This document shows, piece by piece, positions 24,357 through 34,960 of a stretch of DNA of 64,000 nt. Within the stretch, counting starts at the first letter, position 1; every line of letters begins with the position of its first letter. A program made the translations under genes and the position numbers. Source of the DNA: Stenotrophomonas maltophilia (lineage in GTDB: Bacteria; Pseudomonadota; Gammaproteobacteria; Xanthomonadales; Xanthomonadaceae); contig NZ_CP106759.1 of assembly GCF_025642255.1 (NCBI RefSeq), positions 3,933,501 to 3,997,500 of the forward strand. Direction: 5' to 3'. Under the pieces are notes generated by a model that was not told where the DNA came from, did not search any database, and saw only the letters and a list, made by a program, of their open reading frames with translations.

Positions 24357-25058
24357 TCAGTCCTGCAGCAGCCACCCGCGCATCGCCGCACTGACCTCAT
24401 CCGGCTTCTCCATCGGCGCCAGGTGCCCGCAGTCGGGCACCACCACCAGCTGCGAGTGCGGTACCAGCGCGTGCATCTCCTCGCTCACCGCCAATGGCGT
24501 GATGCGGTCGTTGGCACCGCACACGATCAGCAGCGGATCGCGATATCCGGCCAGCACATCGTGGCCGTCACGACGTTCCAGCGCGCTCTGCCGCAGGAAC
24601 ACCTCCGCGCCAAGACGCGCCGTCATGTCGCGCACGCGCTGCACCAGTACATAGTCGTCCAGCCGCGAGGCATCGATGTAGCTGCGCATCAGGGCGTCAC
24701 CGAATCCATGGAACTTCCCGGGCAGGCGCACGCTGGCGCGCTGGCTGCGACGCTGCTCGGCACGCTCCGGCGAATCGGCGTGGATCGAGGTATCGATCAG
24801 CGCCAGCCGCAGCACCCGCTCCGGTGCCACGCGCAGGATCTGCTGGGCAACGAAGCCTCCCAGCGAGAACCCGGCCAGCGCGAAGCGCGCAGGTGCCTGC
24901 GCCAGCACATCCTCGGCCACCGCCAGCAGGGTCGCGCCGCGGGTCTGGTCGCCCACGCTGCACTCGGCGATATCGGCCAGGTCGGCCAGCTGCGCGCGCC
25001 ACAGCTCGGCATCGTTGAGCAGGCCGGGGAGCAGCAGCAAGGGGATGCGGTCAGTCAT
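24357..25058 (-). CDS. Alpha/beta hydrolase
   Basis: 233 residues from the ATG at 25058; an ATG at 25067 is the alternative, and neither has a clear ribosome site. The oxyanion-loop L-L-P-G-L-L-N-D is near the start, the nucleophile elbow is GFSLGG, the acid is in C-G-A-N-D-R-I, and the histidine is in D-C-G-H-L-A-P-M-E. It resembles small esterases, BioH-like carboxylesterases and homoserine-acetyltransferase-type hydrolases. The substrate is unknown. Confidence 0.82.
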   Translation of the reverse strand: MTDRIPLLLLPGLLNDAELWRAQLADLADIAECSVGDQTRGATLLAVAEDVLAQAPARFALAGFSLGGFVAQQILRVAPERVLRLALIDTSIHADSPERAEQRRSQRASVRLPGKFHGFGDALMRSYIDASRLDDYVLVQRVRDMTARLGAEVFLRQSALERRDGHDVLAGYRDPLLIVCGANDRITPLAVSEEMHALVPHSQLVVVPDCGHLAPMEKPDEVSAAMRGWLLQD

Positions 25059-25189
25059 GGCCCGCATTGTCGCAACCGCACGGACGGTATGCCACGATCA
25101 CTGCTGCATTACGACGCCGCCGATGGGATGACCGGCCGGACCGGAGTGCTGTGCTACCGCACGGCGGTGGTGGAGCGATTGCGTGGGGG

Positions 25190-25215
25190 ACCGCCGGGCA
25201 CGGCCCGGCGCTACC
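25190..25215. repeat. REP/SMAG-like palindrome
   Basis: ACCGCCGGGCACGGCCCGGCGCTACC type element, 12 bases beyond the 3' end of the acetyltransferase gene. Confidence 0.75.
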
Positions 25216-25227
25216 GATGAGGAACCC

Positions 25228-27954
25228 TCACGCCACCGGCGGTACCTCGGGAACGTCCACCTGCTGCACCGGCAGGGTCACCACCATCACCGTCGGGTCG
25301 TCCGGGTCCAGCCGGGTCTTGAAGCCCAGGCTCTGGCACATCGCCAGCATGGTGCTGTTCTCGCGCAGCACCTGTCCCTCGACCATGTGCAGCCCCAGCC
25401 ACTTCGCATACTCGATCATGATCGCCATCAGGCGCCAGCCGATGCCATGGCCCTTCAGGTCGGAGCGGATCAGGATGCCGTACTCGCCGCGGTGATAATC
25501 CGCATCCGCGTGCAGGCGCACGGCGCCGAGCATCTCGCCGCTGCGCGGTTCGATGGCCACCAGCGCGATCGAGCGCGCATAGTCGAGCTGGGTCAGACGG
25601 GCGATGAACTCGTGGCTGAAGTGCTTCACCGACTGGAAGAAGCGCAGGCGCAGATCCTCGTCGCTGACCCGGGCAAAGAACGCGCGGAACAGCGCGTCGT
25701 CCTCGGGGCGCACCGGGCGCACGAAGGCGTGACCGCCATCGGACAGCTCGATGGTGCGCTCCCACTCCTTCGGATACGGGAACACCGAGAAGCGCGGATG
25801 GCCGCGACCCTTGTGCAGGATGCGCGAAGGCGCGATGGCGACGCGTGCATCGAGAGCGAGAATGCCCTTGCCATCGACCAGCAGCGGATTGATATCCAGC
25901 GTGCGCACTTCCGGAATGTCGGCGGCCAGCTGCGCCAGTTTCACCAGCGCCAGGGCCAGTGCGCGCTCATCGGCAGCGGGAACATCGCCATAGGCCTTTA
26001 GGATCCGCGACGCACGGGTACGCCCGATCAGCTCGTGGGCCAGGCGCAGATCCAGCGGCGGCAAGGCCAGTGCCTTGTCGTTGATCACCTCCACCGCCGT
26101 GCCGCCGCGACCGACCACGATCACCGGGCCGAAGGTCGCGTCATCGGCGATGCCCACGATCAGTTCACGCGCTTTCGGGCGGACGATGGTCGGCTGCACC
26201 AGCAGACCGTCGATGCGTGCATCCGGGCGCAGCTGGCGTGCACGCGACAGGATCGCCTTGGCCGCAGCCTGCACCGCCGGCAGCGTCGACAGGTTCAGGC
26301 GCACGCCGTCCACTTCGGACTTGTGCGGGATGTCCGGTGACAGGATCTTCAAGGCGACGGTCGCACCCCGCTCCAGCAGCGGCTGCGCCAGATCCATGGC
26401 CTCGTGCGCGTCGCGCGCATGCATCACCGGCGCGGAGGGAATGCCATAGGCCTTCAGCAGCTCGTGCGTGGCCAACGGGTCCAGCCACTGCTGGCCGTTG
26501 GCCAGCGCGGCCTCGACCAGCGTGCGCGCCGCGGCCGCATCCACGCTGAAGTCCTGCGGCAGGCTCGGCGGGGTTTCCATCAGTGCGTTCTGCGCTTCCC
26601 GATAGCGCACCAGATGCTGGAAGCCACGTACCGCTTCGGCTTCGGTGGGATAGGTCGGCACGCGCGCCGCATTGAGCGTGGCGGTGGCCTGGTCATCGTT
26701 GCCCAGCCACACGGCGAACACCGGCTTGTCACGATGGTGGCGCGGGCGCAGGCCGAGGGTGCGGGTCAGCGCCTGCGCGGCGTCGGCCGAGGAGGTGAAC
26801 GCCGTCGGTACGTTGACCACCATCACCGCATCGTTCTCGTTGTCGGCCAGCAGGGCCTCGATGGCCGCGGCATAGCGATCACCATCGGCATCCACCACGA
26901 TATCCACCGGATTGCTGCGCGACCAGCCCTGCGGCAGCACCGCATCGAGCTTTTCGACCGTGCTGTCGGACAGGTTCGCCAGGGTTCCGCGCAGCGCGGC
27001 CAGCTGGTCCACGGCCAGCCGGCCGACGCCCCCCCCATTGCTGAGGATGGCCAGCCGACGGCCCGGGAAGGTACCCAGCCGGCCCAGGGTCTCTGCGGCG
27101 GTGAACAGCTCGTCCAGGGCACCCACGCGCAGCAGGCCGGCGCGGTTGAACGCAGCGCCGTAGACATCATCGGCTCGTGCAAGCGCCTGCACATGGGTAT
27201 CGCGGCTGCCAGGCTGCACGCGCTCGCTGCGGCCGGACTTCACCACCACCACGGGCTTGGCGCGTGCGGCCGCACGCGCCGCCGACATGAATTTGCGCGC
27301 GTCCTTGATCTGTTCGACGTAGAGCAGGATGGCGCGCGTGCGGTAATCGGTGGCGAAATAGTCCAGCAGATCGCCGAAGTCGACGTCCAGCGTATCGCCC
27401 AGCGAGACCACGGCGGAGAATCCCACCGAACGCGCCACGCCCCATTCCACCAGCGCCGCGGCGATCGCCGAGGACTCGGAGATCAACGCAAGATCGCCAG
27501 CCTGCGGGAAGTGTGCGGCGATGCTGGCGTTGAGCCGTGCATGCGGCGCGATCACACCCAGGCAATGCGGGCCCAGGATGCGCAGACCGTGCCGGCGGGC
27601 CACGGCCTCCACCTGCGCCGACAGTGAACCCGGGCCATCCCCCAGATGCGCGGTGAGGATGATCGCCGCCTGCACACCCCGCTCGGCCGCGGTACGCACC
27701 ACCTGCGGCACGATGGCGGCCGGCGCGGTGATCACCACGAGATCCGGCACCCAGTCCAGATCCTTCAGCCGCTTCACCGTGCGGATGCCATCGATTTCGG
27801 CGTGGCGCGGGTTGATCCACGCCACCTTGCCGGGGAAGCCCGTACCGCGCAGGTTGCGCATCACCGCGCGGCCGGCCGAGCGCTCGCGCGGACTGCCGCC
27901 GATCACTGCGACCGACTGCGGGCGGAACACTGACTGCAGGTGGTAGGTACTCAT
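25228..27954 (-). CDS. Protein lysine acetyltransferase of Pat/YfiQ type (acyl-CoA synthetase-like plus GNAT)
   Basis: 908 residues from the ATG at 27954. The N-terminal CoA-binding domain carries S-V-A-V-I-G-G-S-P and continues through succinyl-CoA-ligase-like and ATP-grasp domains (to about 700). A C-terminal GNAT domain (about 745-895) has R-P-V-R-P-E-D and R-S-D-L-K-G-H-G-I-G-W-R-L-M, the acetyl-CoA-binding loop. Pat/YfiQ proteins acetylate lysines, notably in acetyl-CoA synthetase, and in enterics respond to cAMP-CRP. Whether the synthetase part is active cannot be judged without alignment. It is monocistronic as far as I can see. Confidence 0.88.
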   Translation of the reverse strand: MSTYHLQSVFRPQSVAVIGGSPRERSAGRAVMRNLRGTGFPGKVAWINPRHAEIDGIRTVKRLKDLDWVPDLVVITAPAAIVPQVVRTAAERGVQAAIILTAHLGDGPGSLSAQVEAVARRHGLRILGPHCLGVIAPHARLNASIAAHFPQAGDLALISESSAIAAALVEWGVARSVGFSAVVSLGDTLDVDFGDLLDYFATDYRTRAILLYVEQIKDARKFMSAARAAARAKPVVVVKSGRSERVQPGSRDTHVQALARADDVYGAAFNRAGLLRVGALDELFTAAETLGRLGTFPGRRLAILSNGGGVGRLAVDQLAALRGTLANLSDSTVEKLDAVLPQGWSRSNPVDIVVDADGDRYAAAIEALLADNENDAVMVVNVPTAFTSSADAAQALTRTLGLRPRHHRDKPVFAVWLGNDDQATATLNAARVPTYPTEAEAVRGFQHLVRYREAQNALMETPPSLPQDFSVDAAAARTLVEAALANGQQWLDPLATHELLKAYGIPSAPVMHARDAHEAMDLAQPLLERGATVALKILSPDIPHKSEVDGVRLNLSTLPAVQAAAKAILSRARQLRPDARIDGLLVQPTIVRPKARELIVGIADDATFGPVIVVGRGGTAVEVINDKALALPPLDLRLAHELIGRTRASRILKAYGDVPAADERALALALVKLAQLAADIPEVRTLDINPLLVDGKGILALDARVAIAPSRILHKGRGHPRFSVFPYPKEWERTIELSDGGHAFVRPVRPEDDALFRAFFARVSDEDLRLRFFQSVKHFSHEFIARLTQLDYARSIALVAIEPRSGEMLGAVRLHADADYHRGEYGILIRSDLKGHGIGWRLMAIMIEYAKWLGLHMVEGQVLRENSTMLAMCQSLGFKTRLDPDDPTVMVVTLPVQQVDVPEVPPVA

Positions 27955-28052
27955 GCGCCTACGGTACACGCACCCGCGCAACAGGCGCATGATCCAGCGC
28001 AACAAAGCAGGCGGGGGATGCGGCGCCCCGCCGCATGCGGGGCGACAGGGCC

Positions 28053-29423
28053 CTACAGCAGCGTGCCGCGCAGGATCATCGCGGCGATGCTGAAATAGAT
28101 CACCAGCCCGGTCACGTCGACCAGCGTGGCCACGAACGGGGCGGATGCGCTGGCCGGGTCGAATCCCAGCCGCTTGAGCACGAACGGCAGCATCGAACCC
28201 GACAATGACCCGAAGGTGACGATGCCCACCAGCGCCGCACCGATCGTGATCGCCAGCAGCACCCAGTGCTCGCCGTAGTCGTGCAGGCCACCCAGCTGCC
28301 AGATGACGATGCGGACAATCGCCAGGGCACCGAGAATGGCACCCAGCACCATGCCGGTCGGAATCTCGCGCAGGGCCACCTTCCACCAGTCGCGCAGGCG
28401 CAGCTCGCGCAGCGCCAGGCTGCGGATCAGCAGCGAGGTGGCCTGCGAGCCGGAGTTGCCGCCGGAACTCATGATCAACGGGATGAACAACGTCAGCACC
28501 ACCGCGCGTGCCAGTTCGTCCTCGTAGTGCTGCATGGCGCTGGCCGTCAGCATCTCGCCCAGGAACAGCACGCTCAGCCAGCCGGCGCGCTTGCGCAGCA
28601 TCTCCAGGAAGCCGATCTGCATGTACGGCTTGTCCAGCGCTTCCATGCCGCCGAACTTGTGCGCGTCTTCGGTGGATTCCTCGATCAGCGCATCAAGCAC
28701 GTCGTCCACGGTGACGATGCCCAGCATCCGCTGGCTGGCATCGACCACCGGAATGGCCAGCAGGTCGTGGCGACGGATCAGTCGCGCCACCTCTTCCTGG
28801 TCCATCAACGCGTCCACGGTTACCGGCGGATTGACCTGGGCCACCTCGAGGATCGACTCCTCGGGCAGGCCGGTGATCAGGCGGCGCATGGTCACCACCT
28901 GCTGCAGACGCTGGCTGGCCGGGTCCAGGACGTAGATCGCGTACACCGTCTCGCGCGTGCGCTCGACCTGGCGGATGTGCTGCAGCGTCTGCGCCACCGT
29001 CCAGCTGGCCGGCACGGCGACGTACTCGGTGGTCATCAGCGCACCGGCCGTGTTTGGCGGGTAGCCGAGCAGCGTCTGGATGGCCTGGCGGGCATCGGCG
29101 CCCAGCAACGGGATCAGCCGCGCGCGCTCGTCCTCATCCAGTTCGTGAACGATGTCGGTGGCGCGGTCGTCGGCCATCAGCCCGAGCAGCGCAGCGGCCC
29201 GCGCCGGCGGCAGCGCGGCCACCAGCTCGCCGCTGCGATGCAGTTCGGGGGCTTCCAGCATCTTCACTGCACGCGGCAGCGGCAGCGCCGCCAGCGTGTC
29301 GGCAGCGCGCTGCAGCTCCAGCGTGTTGAGGAACTCCACCGCGTCGGCGGTGTTGTAGTCCGCCAGCGGTGCCGCCAATGCAGCGGCATCGGCCACTGGA
29401 CGCAGCAATTGCTTCTGGTTCAT
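28053..29423 (-). CDS. mgtE: Magnesium transporter MgtE
   Basis: 456 residues. The cytosolic N domain (1-125) has A-D-D-R-A-T-D-I-V-H-E-L. A CBS pair (about 130-250) includes A-G-A-L-M-T-T-E-Y-V and V-T-V-D-D-V-L-D. Five transmembrane helices follow, with the pore motif P-L-I-M-S-S-G-G-N-S-G-S-Q. Magnesium bound between the N and CBS domains closes the channel. It is divergent from the KefB/C-type gene across a 317-base region. Confidence 0.93.
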   Translation of the reverse strand: MNQKQLLRPVADAAALAAPLADYNTADAVEFLNTLELQRAADTLAALPLPRAVKMLEAPELHRSGELVAALPPARAAALLGLMADDRATDIVHELDEDERARLIPLLGADARQAIQTLLGYPPNTAGALMTTEYVAVPASWTVAQTLQHIRQVERTRETVYAIYVLDPASQRLQQVVTMRRLITGLPEESILEVAQVNPPVTVDALMDQEEVARLIRRHDLLAIPVVDASQRMLGIVTVDDVLDALIEESTEDAHKFGGMEALDKPYMQIGFLEMLRKRAGWLSVLFLGEMLTASAMQHYEDELARAVVLTLFIPLIMSSGGNSGSQATSLLIRSLALRELRLRDWWKVALREIPTGMVLGAILGALAIVRIVIWQLGGLHDYGEHWVLLAITIGAALVGIVTFGSLSGSMLPFVLKRLGFDPASASAPFVATLVDVTGLVIYFSIAAMILRGTLL

Positions 29424-29740
29424 CGGTTTGCCTTGTGGGGTGCGACCTCGCGCAACGCCAACGCAGGCGAACCGTCCCGATGTCAGGCGGTGGCCATCGC
29501 TGGCGTCGAACGAGGTCGACTTCTACTGTCGCTGGACATGGGTTGGGAACTCCGGGATGCGTGTGCCGGCGGCAGGCCGCCAGCGGCGGGCAGTCTGGAC
29601 CTGCCGGCCGCGCAGGTCAACCCGCAGCGGCCATTGCCGCGCGTGCACGATGCGGCGCGCATAATGTCGCAGCGGCGTCCGCCGCCCCTCTCCTCCCCGC
29701 ACCCACGTACGGCAGGCCTCTGCGATGACCAGGTATTCCC
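29424..29740. other. Intergenic region between mgtE and the KefB/C antiporter gene
   Basis: 317 bases. On the minus strand a short ORF (29483-29539, 18 codons, M-S-S-D-S-R-S-R-P-R-S-T-P-A-M-A-T-A) with CGGAG ten bases upstream lies 59 bases before mgtE and might be a leader peptide. On the plus strand CATAAT at about 29660 could be a -10 for the antiporter gene. I see no riboswitch or RNA gene that I can name. Confidence 0.3.
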
Positions 29741-31528
29741 ATGCATAGCGGCGGTCTGGAACTGGCCCTGGTCCTGCTGCTGGCGGCCGTCATCGCGGTG
29801 CCGGTGTTCAAGCGCTTCGGCTTCGGCGCGGTACTGGGCTACCTGGCCGCGGGGGTGGTGCTGGGGCCGGATGGGCTGGGCTTCGTGCAGGACGCCGACC
29901 GCATCCTCGGTGCGGCCGAGATCGGCGTGGTGATGCTGCTGTTCGTGATCGGGCTGGAACTGTCGCCGGCCCGCCTGAAGGTGATGCGGCGCTCGGTGTT
30001 CGGCGCCGGTGCCGCGCAGGTGGCGCTGTCCGGCCTGGTACTGGGCGGCCTGCTGCTGCTCGATCACTTCCAGTGGAAGAGCGCGCTGGTGGTGGGCGTG
30101 GCGCTGGCGCTGTCCTCCACGGCCGTGGGCCTGCAGCTGCTGTCCGAGCACAAGGCGATCAACAGCGACCACGGCCGGCTCGGCTTTGCCATCCTGCTGT
30201 TCCAGGACCTGATCGCTATCCCGCTGCTGGCGGCCATCCCGCTGCTGGGCGGCGTCAAGAACCAGACGCTGCGTTGGGAGGATGCCGCAGTGGCGCTGGG
30301 CGCGCTGGCCGTGGTGATCCTGTGCGGGCGGCCGGTCCTGCGCCGGCTGTTCGGTGTCATCGCCCGTACCCGCAGCCCGGAGGTATTCACCGCCACCGCC
30401 CTGCTGGTCGTGCTGGGCACGGCGTGGTTCATGCAGGAGGCCGGCCTGAGCCCCAGCCTGGGTGCGTTCCTGGCCGGCGTGCTGCTGTCCGATTCCGAGT
30501 TCCGGCACGAGCTGGAAGCGCAGATCGAGCCGTTCAAGGGCCTGCTGCTGGGCCTGTTCTTCATCGCCGTCGGCATGGGCATCGATCTCGACCGCATCGC
30601 CGCCGAACCGTGGCTGATCGCCGCAGGCGTGGCCATCCTGCTGGTGGTCAAGTTCAGTCTGCTTTATGCCATCGGCCGCATCGCCCGGCTGGGTTCGCGG
30701 CAATCGCTGCTGCTGGGCAGCGTGCTGTGGCTGGGCGGCGAGTTCGCCTTCGTGGTGTTCAACGAGGCGCAGCGCGCGCATCTGCTGGGCAACGCCAACC
30801 ACGACCGGCTGGTGGCCATTGTCGGCCTGTCGATGGCGATCACGCCGCTGCTGATGATCGCCCTGATGCGGCTGCTCGGACAGGAGAAGGTGGCCCCGCG
30901 CGCCGCGGCCGACGCCGACAAGGTCGCGCCGGACAACCGGCCGAAAGTCCTGATTGCCGGCATGGGCCGCGTCGGCCAGGTGATCGCGCGCCTGCTGACC
31001 GCACAGAAGGTGCCGTTCGTGGCACTGGAAGCGAACCCGGACACGGTGGCCGACCTGCGTCGCTTCGGCAACCAGCTCTACTATGGCGATCCGACGCGCC
31101 CGGAGATGCTGCGCGCCGCCGGTGGTGAACATATCGATGTGTTCGTGATCACCGTGGACGACCCGGAGACCAATCTGCGTGCGGTACGGATGGTGCGGCG
31201 CCTGTATCCGGAGGCGAAGGTGCTGGCACGTGCGCGCAACCGCCAGCATGCATGGCGACTGATGGACATGTCGGCCGAACCGTTCCGCGAAGTGTTCGCT
31301 ACCAGCCTGGAAATGAGCGGTCGCGTGCTGACCGCGCTGGGGGTGGCACCCGAGGTTGCCCAACGCCATGTGCAGCGCTTCCGCGAACACGACGAACAGC
31401 TGCTGCGCGACCAGTACCTGGTGTACGACGACGAGGCGGCCGTGATCCAGACCTCGCGCGATGCCCGCAACGACCTGATGCATCTGTTCGAGGCCGACGC
31501 GGAAAGCGACGGCGACACGCAGCGCTGA
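29741..31528 (+). CDS. Monovalent cation:proton antiporter-2 (KefB/KefC-like)
   Basis: 595 residues. Twelve or so membrane segments span about 1-385, with L-F-V-I-G-L-E-L, S-S-T-A-V and L-F-Q-D-L, as in the CPA2 family. A regulatory nucleotide-binding (RCK/TrkA-N) domain starts near residue 402 with G-M-G-R-V-G-Q. It probably exchanges potassium for protons and, like KefB/C, may be gated by glutathione adducts. The ancillary KefF/KefG partner is not in the window. The start codon is chosen for the beginning of the first helix. Confidence 0.88.
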   Translation: MHSGGLELALVLLLAAVIAVPVFKRFGFGAVLGYLAAGVVLGPDGLGFVQDADRILGAAEIGVVMLLFVIGLELSPARLKVMRRSVFGAGAAQVALSGLVLGGLLLLDHFQWKSALVVGVALALSSTAVGLQLLSEHKAINSDHGRLGFAILLFQDLIAIPLLAAIPLLGGVKNQTLRWEDAAVALGALAVVILCGRPVLRRLFGVIARTRSPEVFTATALLVVLGTAWFMQEAGLSPSLGAFLAGVLLSDSEFRHELEAQIEPFKGLLLGLFFIAVGMGIDLDRIAAEPWLIAAGVAILLVVKFSLLYAIGRIARLGSRQSLLLGSVLWLGGEFAFVVFNEAQRAHLLGNANHDRLVAIVGLSMAITPLLMIALMRLLGQEKVAPRAAADADKVAPDNRPKVLIAGMGRVGQVIARLLTAQKVPFVALEANPDTVADLRRFGNQLYYGDPTRPEMLRAAGGEHIDVFVITVDDPETNLRAVRMVRRLYPEAKVLARARNRQHAWRLMDMSAEPFREVFATSLEMSGRVLTALGVAPEVAQRHVQRFREHDEQLLRDQYLVYDDEAAVIQTSRDARNDLMHLFEADAESDGDTQR

Positions 31529-31570
31529 CGGCGAAAGGGCTGCCGAGCATCATCGGCATTCCGCATGATC

Positions 31571-31609
31571 GGGGTCAGAGCCCTTTCCAACGGAAAGGGT
31601 TCTGACCCC
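31571..31609. repeat. 18-bp inverted repeat between convergent genes
   Basis: GGGGTCAGAGCCCTTTCC (31571-31588) and its near-perfect complement (31592-31609, one mismatch) with a three-base loop. It lies between the convergent antiporter and ankyrin genes and can terminate transcription in both directions. I recall this word as a dispersed palindrome in Xanthomonadaceae. Confidence 0.75.
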
Positions 31610-31615
31610 CGATTC

Positions 31616-34600
31616 TCAGCCGTTGTCGCGCAGGAACCGGGCCATCGAGGACACGCCCGGTACGCGCGGCTCGAACTCGCCGGCAACGTCGATGAAGCCA
31701 CGCATCACGGCGATCTCGCGCGGACTGCGGTTCAGGCTGTCCCGCACGTCTGGGTCGGCGCCGGCACGCAGCAGGCGCTGTACCAGCAGCGGCAGGCCGT
31801 GCAGCGCCGCCAGGTGCAGCGGGCCGAAACCACGCGGATCGCGCACGTCCAGGCTGACATCCTCTTCCAGCAGACGCTCCACCGCGGCCATCACCACCTG
31901 CTCGTCGCAGGCCGTACCCGGCTCGGCGCGCGCTCCCAGCAGCAGCAGCAGCGGTGTGACCGAACCGGCGGCGGCCTGGTCCGGTTCGGCACCGGCCAGC
32001 AGCAGCGTGTCCAGCAACGCCAGCAACCGCGGGCGGTCACGTGCGCTGAAGCCGTACAGGGCCGCGCAGTGCAGCGGGCCCAGTTGCTGCGCGTCTCCGG
32101 CGTGTACATCGGCACCTGCGGTCAGCAGGCGCGCGACGATGTCCGGCAGGCCCAGCGCGGAGGCCAGCATCAGCACGGTCACTCCCCCCGGCAGCCGGTG
32201 TTCGAGCTTGGCACCGGCATCGAGCAGGGCCGACACGATCTCGACCTGGCGCATGCTGACCGCGGCCGACAACGGCGTTGCGCCGCTGGCCGCTGCGTGC
32301 TGCGGATCGGCGCCCCGTGCCAGCAGCAGGTCGGTCACCGCCAGATGGCCGCCGCCGGCGGCACGCAGCAGCGCCGTGCAGCCCTGCGCATCCACGGCAT
32401 CAACGGCGAACCCCAGATCGATCAGGCGACGCACCGCATCGACATCGCCGGCCATCGCCGCAGAGGGCAGGTCGGCATCGCGCAGGGTACGGCGTGGCAG
32501 TGGCCACACCCGCCAGTCCAGCCAGTCGGCCAGATCACGACGACCACTCGACAGCGCCACACCCAAGGGGGTCTGGCCATCGGCGGCGCGTGCCTCCGGC
32601 GAGGCGCCGTGCTGTACCAGCAGCTTCAGCGCACCTTCCCGGGCCAGCGCGGTCGCCAGGTGCAGGGCGGTCATGCCATGGCTGTCGCGCGCCTCACGGT
32701 CGACACCGGTCTTGAGCAGGGCCTGCTGCAGGCGCAGCCAGCCCAGGCGCACCGCCAACGACAGCGGCGGATCGCCTGCCGGCGATGCGGCGAACGGATC
32801 AGCACCCCGCTCCAGCAGTTCCAGCGCCAGCTGTTCCAGTCCGCGGGCCGCCTGATCGTGCTGCGCGCAGGCGGCCAGGAAACGGGCCAGGCCGCCGCGG
32901 CCGGCCGGCGACAGGCCATGCTGCAGCATGACCTGCAGCGCCGGCACCGCATCGACGCCGCGCGACAGCAGCGCGAACATCGGCGTGTCGGCGCAGGCAT
33001 CACGCACATAGGGGTCGGCACCATGGGCCAGCAGCCAATCCACGGCACGCGGCTCCAGCGCCAGCTCCGGATCCAGCAGCAGGCTGCCCAGCTCCTGCGG
33101 CTGGCACAGCCTGGCCAGGGCGGCCATGCCATCGGTGTTGCCGAAGCCCAGTGCTTCGCGCAGCAGGGTCAGCGGCGGTCGATCAGGCAGCAGGCCACTG
33201 GCGCTGGCGGCCTCACCGCGCTCGGCCAGGCCATCGCTGACCGCCGCAGGCAGCGGATAGGACGGATCAAGCAGCGCGACGATGGCCCAGCGACCGGCTT
33301 CGGCCGCGTAGTCGACCGCACGCCGACCGACCGGATCGGCCGCATCGGCGGTGATGCCCAGTTCGACCAGGCGCTTGACCAGCAGGGGCGAAACCGTATC
33401 GGCCATGGCCGCCAGCTGCACCGCGTTGCGGCCCTCGCCATCGACAGCCACCAGGTCGGGCTTGTGCGGCAGGAGGTGTTCGATGACGGCGGCGCGACCG
33501 GCACGCGCGGCCTCCAGCCACGGCGTGCGACCGAGCGCGTCGCGTGCTTCCAGGTTTGCACCGGCAGCGAGCAGCACGCCGATGATTTCAACGTGGCCGG
33601 CCAGGGCCGCTTCGTGCAGTGCGCTGCGACGCTGGCGGTCGCGCGCATCCGCACGCGCCTTGTGCTTGAGCAGCAGCTGCACGCCGGCCGGATCATCGTC
33701 TTCGGTGGCGGCTGCGGCGAGCAGGACCGGCGTGCCGTCCGCCGGCTCGGTGCGGGCACCGCGTTCGAGCAGGAAGCGGGCCAGGCGCCAGTTGCCTACC
33801 TGGCAGGCCACGGCCAGCGGGGACCAGCCCTCGTGGTTGAGTGCATCCACTTCGGCCGCGGCATCGCGCAGCAGCGCGGCAACGCCGGGGTCGGAGCTTC
33901 GAGCCGCGTGGTGCAGCGGCGTGTTGCCCTCGCTGTCGGTAGCGCGAGAATCGGCGCCATTGGCCAGCAGGGTCATCACGGCTTCGGGGCGACCATGCCA
34001 GCTGTCGCGGGTGGCCGCCAGCAGCGGCGTCATGCCCCGGTGCGGCGCGTTCACATCGACCCCGCGGGCAATCAGTTCACGCAGCAGGCGCAGGTCCGGC
34101 AACACCGCCGCCAGTACCGCCAGGCTGCGCTGATCACGCCAGTTCGGGTCCGGCAACGCGTGCGGGTCCGCGCCGGCCTGCAGCAGCTGCAGCGCCCGGT
34201 CGATGCGACCGTGGCGCGCCGCTTCATGCAGCGCAGGCGTCAGTTCCTGCGGGGCCATCGCCTCCAGCGGCGTGGTCTCGCTGGCAGCGGGGAACAGCGG
34301 CGCGTGTGTCGCACCGGCATCGGCCAGCGGGCCCGGGTTCACGCGCAGCGACACCAGTGGCGCCGGTGCGACCCGCTGCAGCAGCAGATGCAGCAACGGC
34401 GACCCCAGCAGCACGGTCAACGTGGCGGGCCAGCGCGCGCTTTCCGGCAGCAGCCCTGGCCATGCCGGCAACACCACCAGTGCGGCCAGCGCGATCACCA
34501 GCGCGGCCACGACAAGGCCACGCCAGGCGGTGAGGTCACGGCCGGCCAACGCCTGCCAGTGCTGCGCCAGGCTGCCATCCAGCCGCTCGACATCATTCCA

Positions 34601-34960
34601 CAGCGGCCACGTACGCCAGGCCGCCAGCAAACCGGCACTGACCAGCACGCTCAGCCCGAGCACCGCCGCCAGGCTGCCGCTGTCGCGCAGTGCCGCCAGC
34701 GGCCAGGCCAGCAGCAGGGCCAGCAGTACCGGCGCGGCGGTCCACAGCGCCAGCAGGGCCGGCAGGTCCTGCTGCGCGATCAACTTCGGCGGCAGTACCG
34801 CACGGCTGCGCCGCCACCACGAAATGCCCAGGGCATACGCCGGCTGCGCCAGCGCAGCAAGCACCGCCCCCGGCAGGCCGCCGACGGCGGCACCCAGCGC
34901 CAGCAGGGCACCCAGGACGAAGGCGATCGACAGGGCGCGCGGACGGGAAAGCTCAGTCAT
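31616..34960 (-). CDS. Very large membrane-anchored ankyrin repeat protein
   Basis: 1114 residues. The first 210 residues contain about six hydrophobic helices with a W-W-R-R-S-R loop. The remainder (from about residue 240) is about two dozen ankyrin repeats with the usual G-x-T-P-L-x-x-A-A and G-A-D-x-x motifs, running to the C-terminus. A single reading frame covers everything with no frameshift. The protein likely sits in the inner membrane with a long ankyrin solenoid on one side for protein binding. Its function is unknown. Its start overlaps the upstream YcgL-type gene by eight bases. Confidence 0.85.
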   Translation of the reverse strand: MTELSRPRALSIAFVLGALLALGAAVGGLPGAVLAALAQPAYALGISWWRRSRAVLPPKLIAQQDLPALLALWTAAPVLLALLLAWPLAALRDSGSLAAVLGLSVLVSAGLLAAWRTWPLWNDVERLDGSLAQHWQALAGRDLTAWRGLVVAALVIALAALVVLPAWPGLLPESARWPATLTVLLGSPLLHLLLQRVAPAPLVSLRVNPGPLADAGATHAPLFPAASETTPLEAMAPQELTPALHEAARHGRIDRALQLLQAGADPHALPDPNWRDQRSLAVLAAVLPDLRLLRELIARGVDVNAPHRGMTPLLAATRDSWHGRPEAVMTLLANGADSRATDSEGNTPLHHAARSSDPGVAALLRDAAAEVDALNHEGWSPLAVACQVGNWRLARFLLERGARTEPADGTPVLLAAAATEDDDPAGVQLLLKHKARADARDRQRRSALHEAALAGHVEIIGVLLAAGANLEARDALGRTPWLEAARAGRAAVIEHLLPHKPDLVAVDGEGRNAVQLAAMADTVSPLLVKRLVELGITADAADPVGRRAVDYAAEAGRWAIVALLDPSYPLPAAVSDGLAERGEAASASGLLPDRPPLTLLREALGFGNTDGMAALARLCQPQELGSLLLDPELALEPRAVDWLLAHGADPYVRDACADTPMFALLSRGVDAVPALQVMLQHGLSPAGRGGLARFLAACAQHDQAARGLEQLALELLERGADPFAASPAGDPPLSLAVRLGWLRLQQALLKTGVDREARDSHGMTALHLATALAREGALKLLVQHGASPEARAADGQTPLGVALSSGRRDLADWLDWRVWPLPRRTLRDADLPSAAMAGDVDAVRRLIDLGFAVDAVDAQGCTALLRAAGGGHLAVTDLLLARGADPQHAAASGATPLSAAVSMRQVEIVSALLDAGAKLEHRLPGGVTVLMLASALGLPDIVARLLTAGADVHAGDAQQLGPLHCAALYGFSARDRPRLLALLDTLLLAGAEPDQAAAGSVTPLLLLLGARAEPGTACDEQVVMAAVERLLEEDVSLDVRDPRGFGPLHLAALHGLPLLVQRLLRAGADPDVRDSLNRSPREIAVMRGFIDVAGEFEPRVPGVSSMARFLRDNG

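Noticed and set aside
28266-29933. Plus-strand ORF of 555 codons over mgtE
   Set aside because: Antisense shadow of mgtE with no domain; it also runs into the start of the real antiporter gene in another frame.
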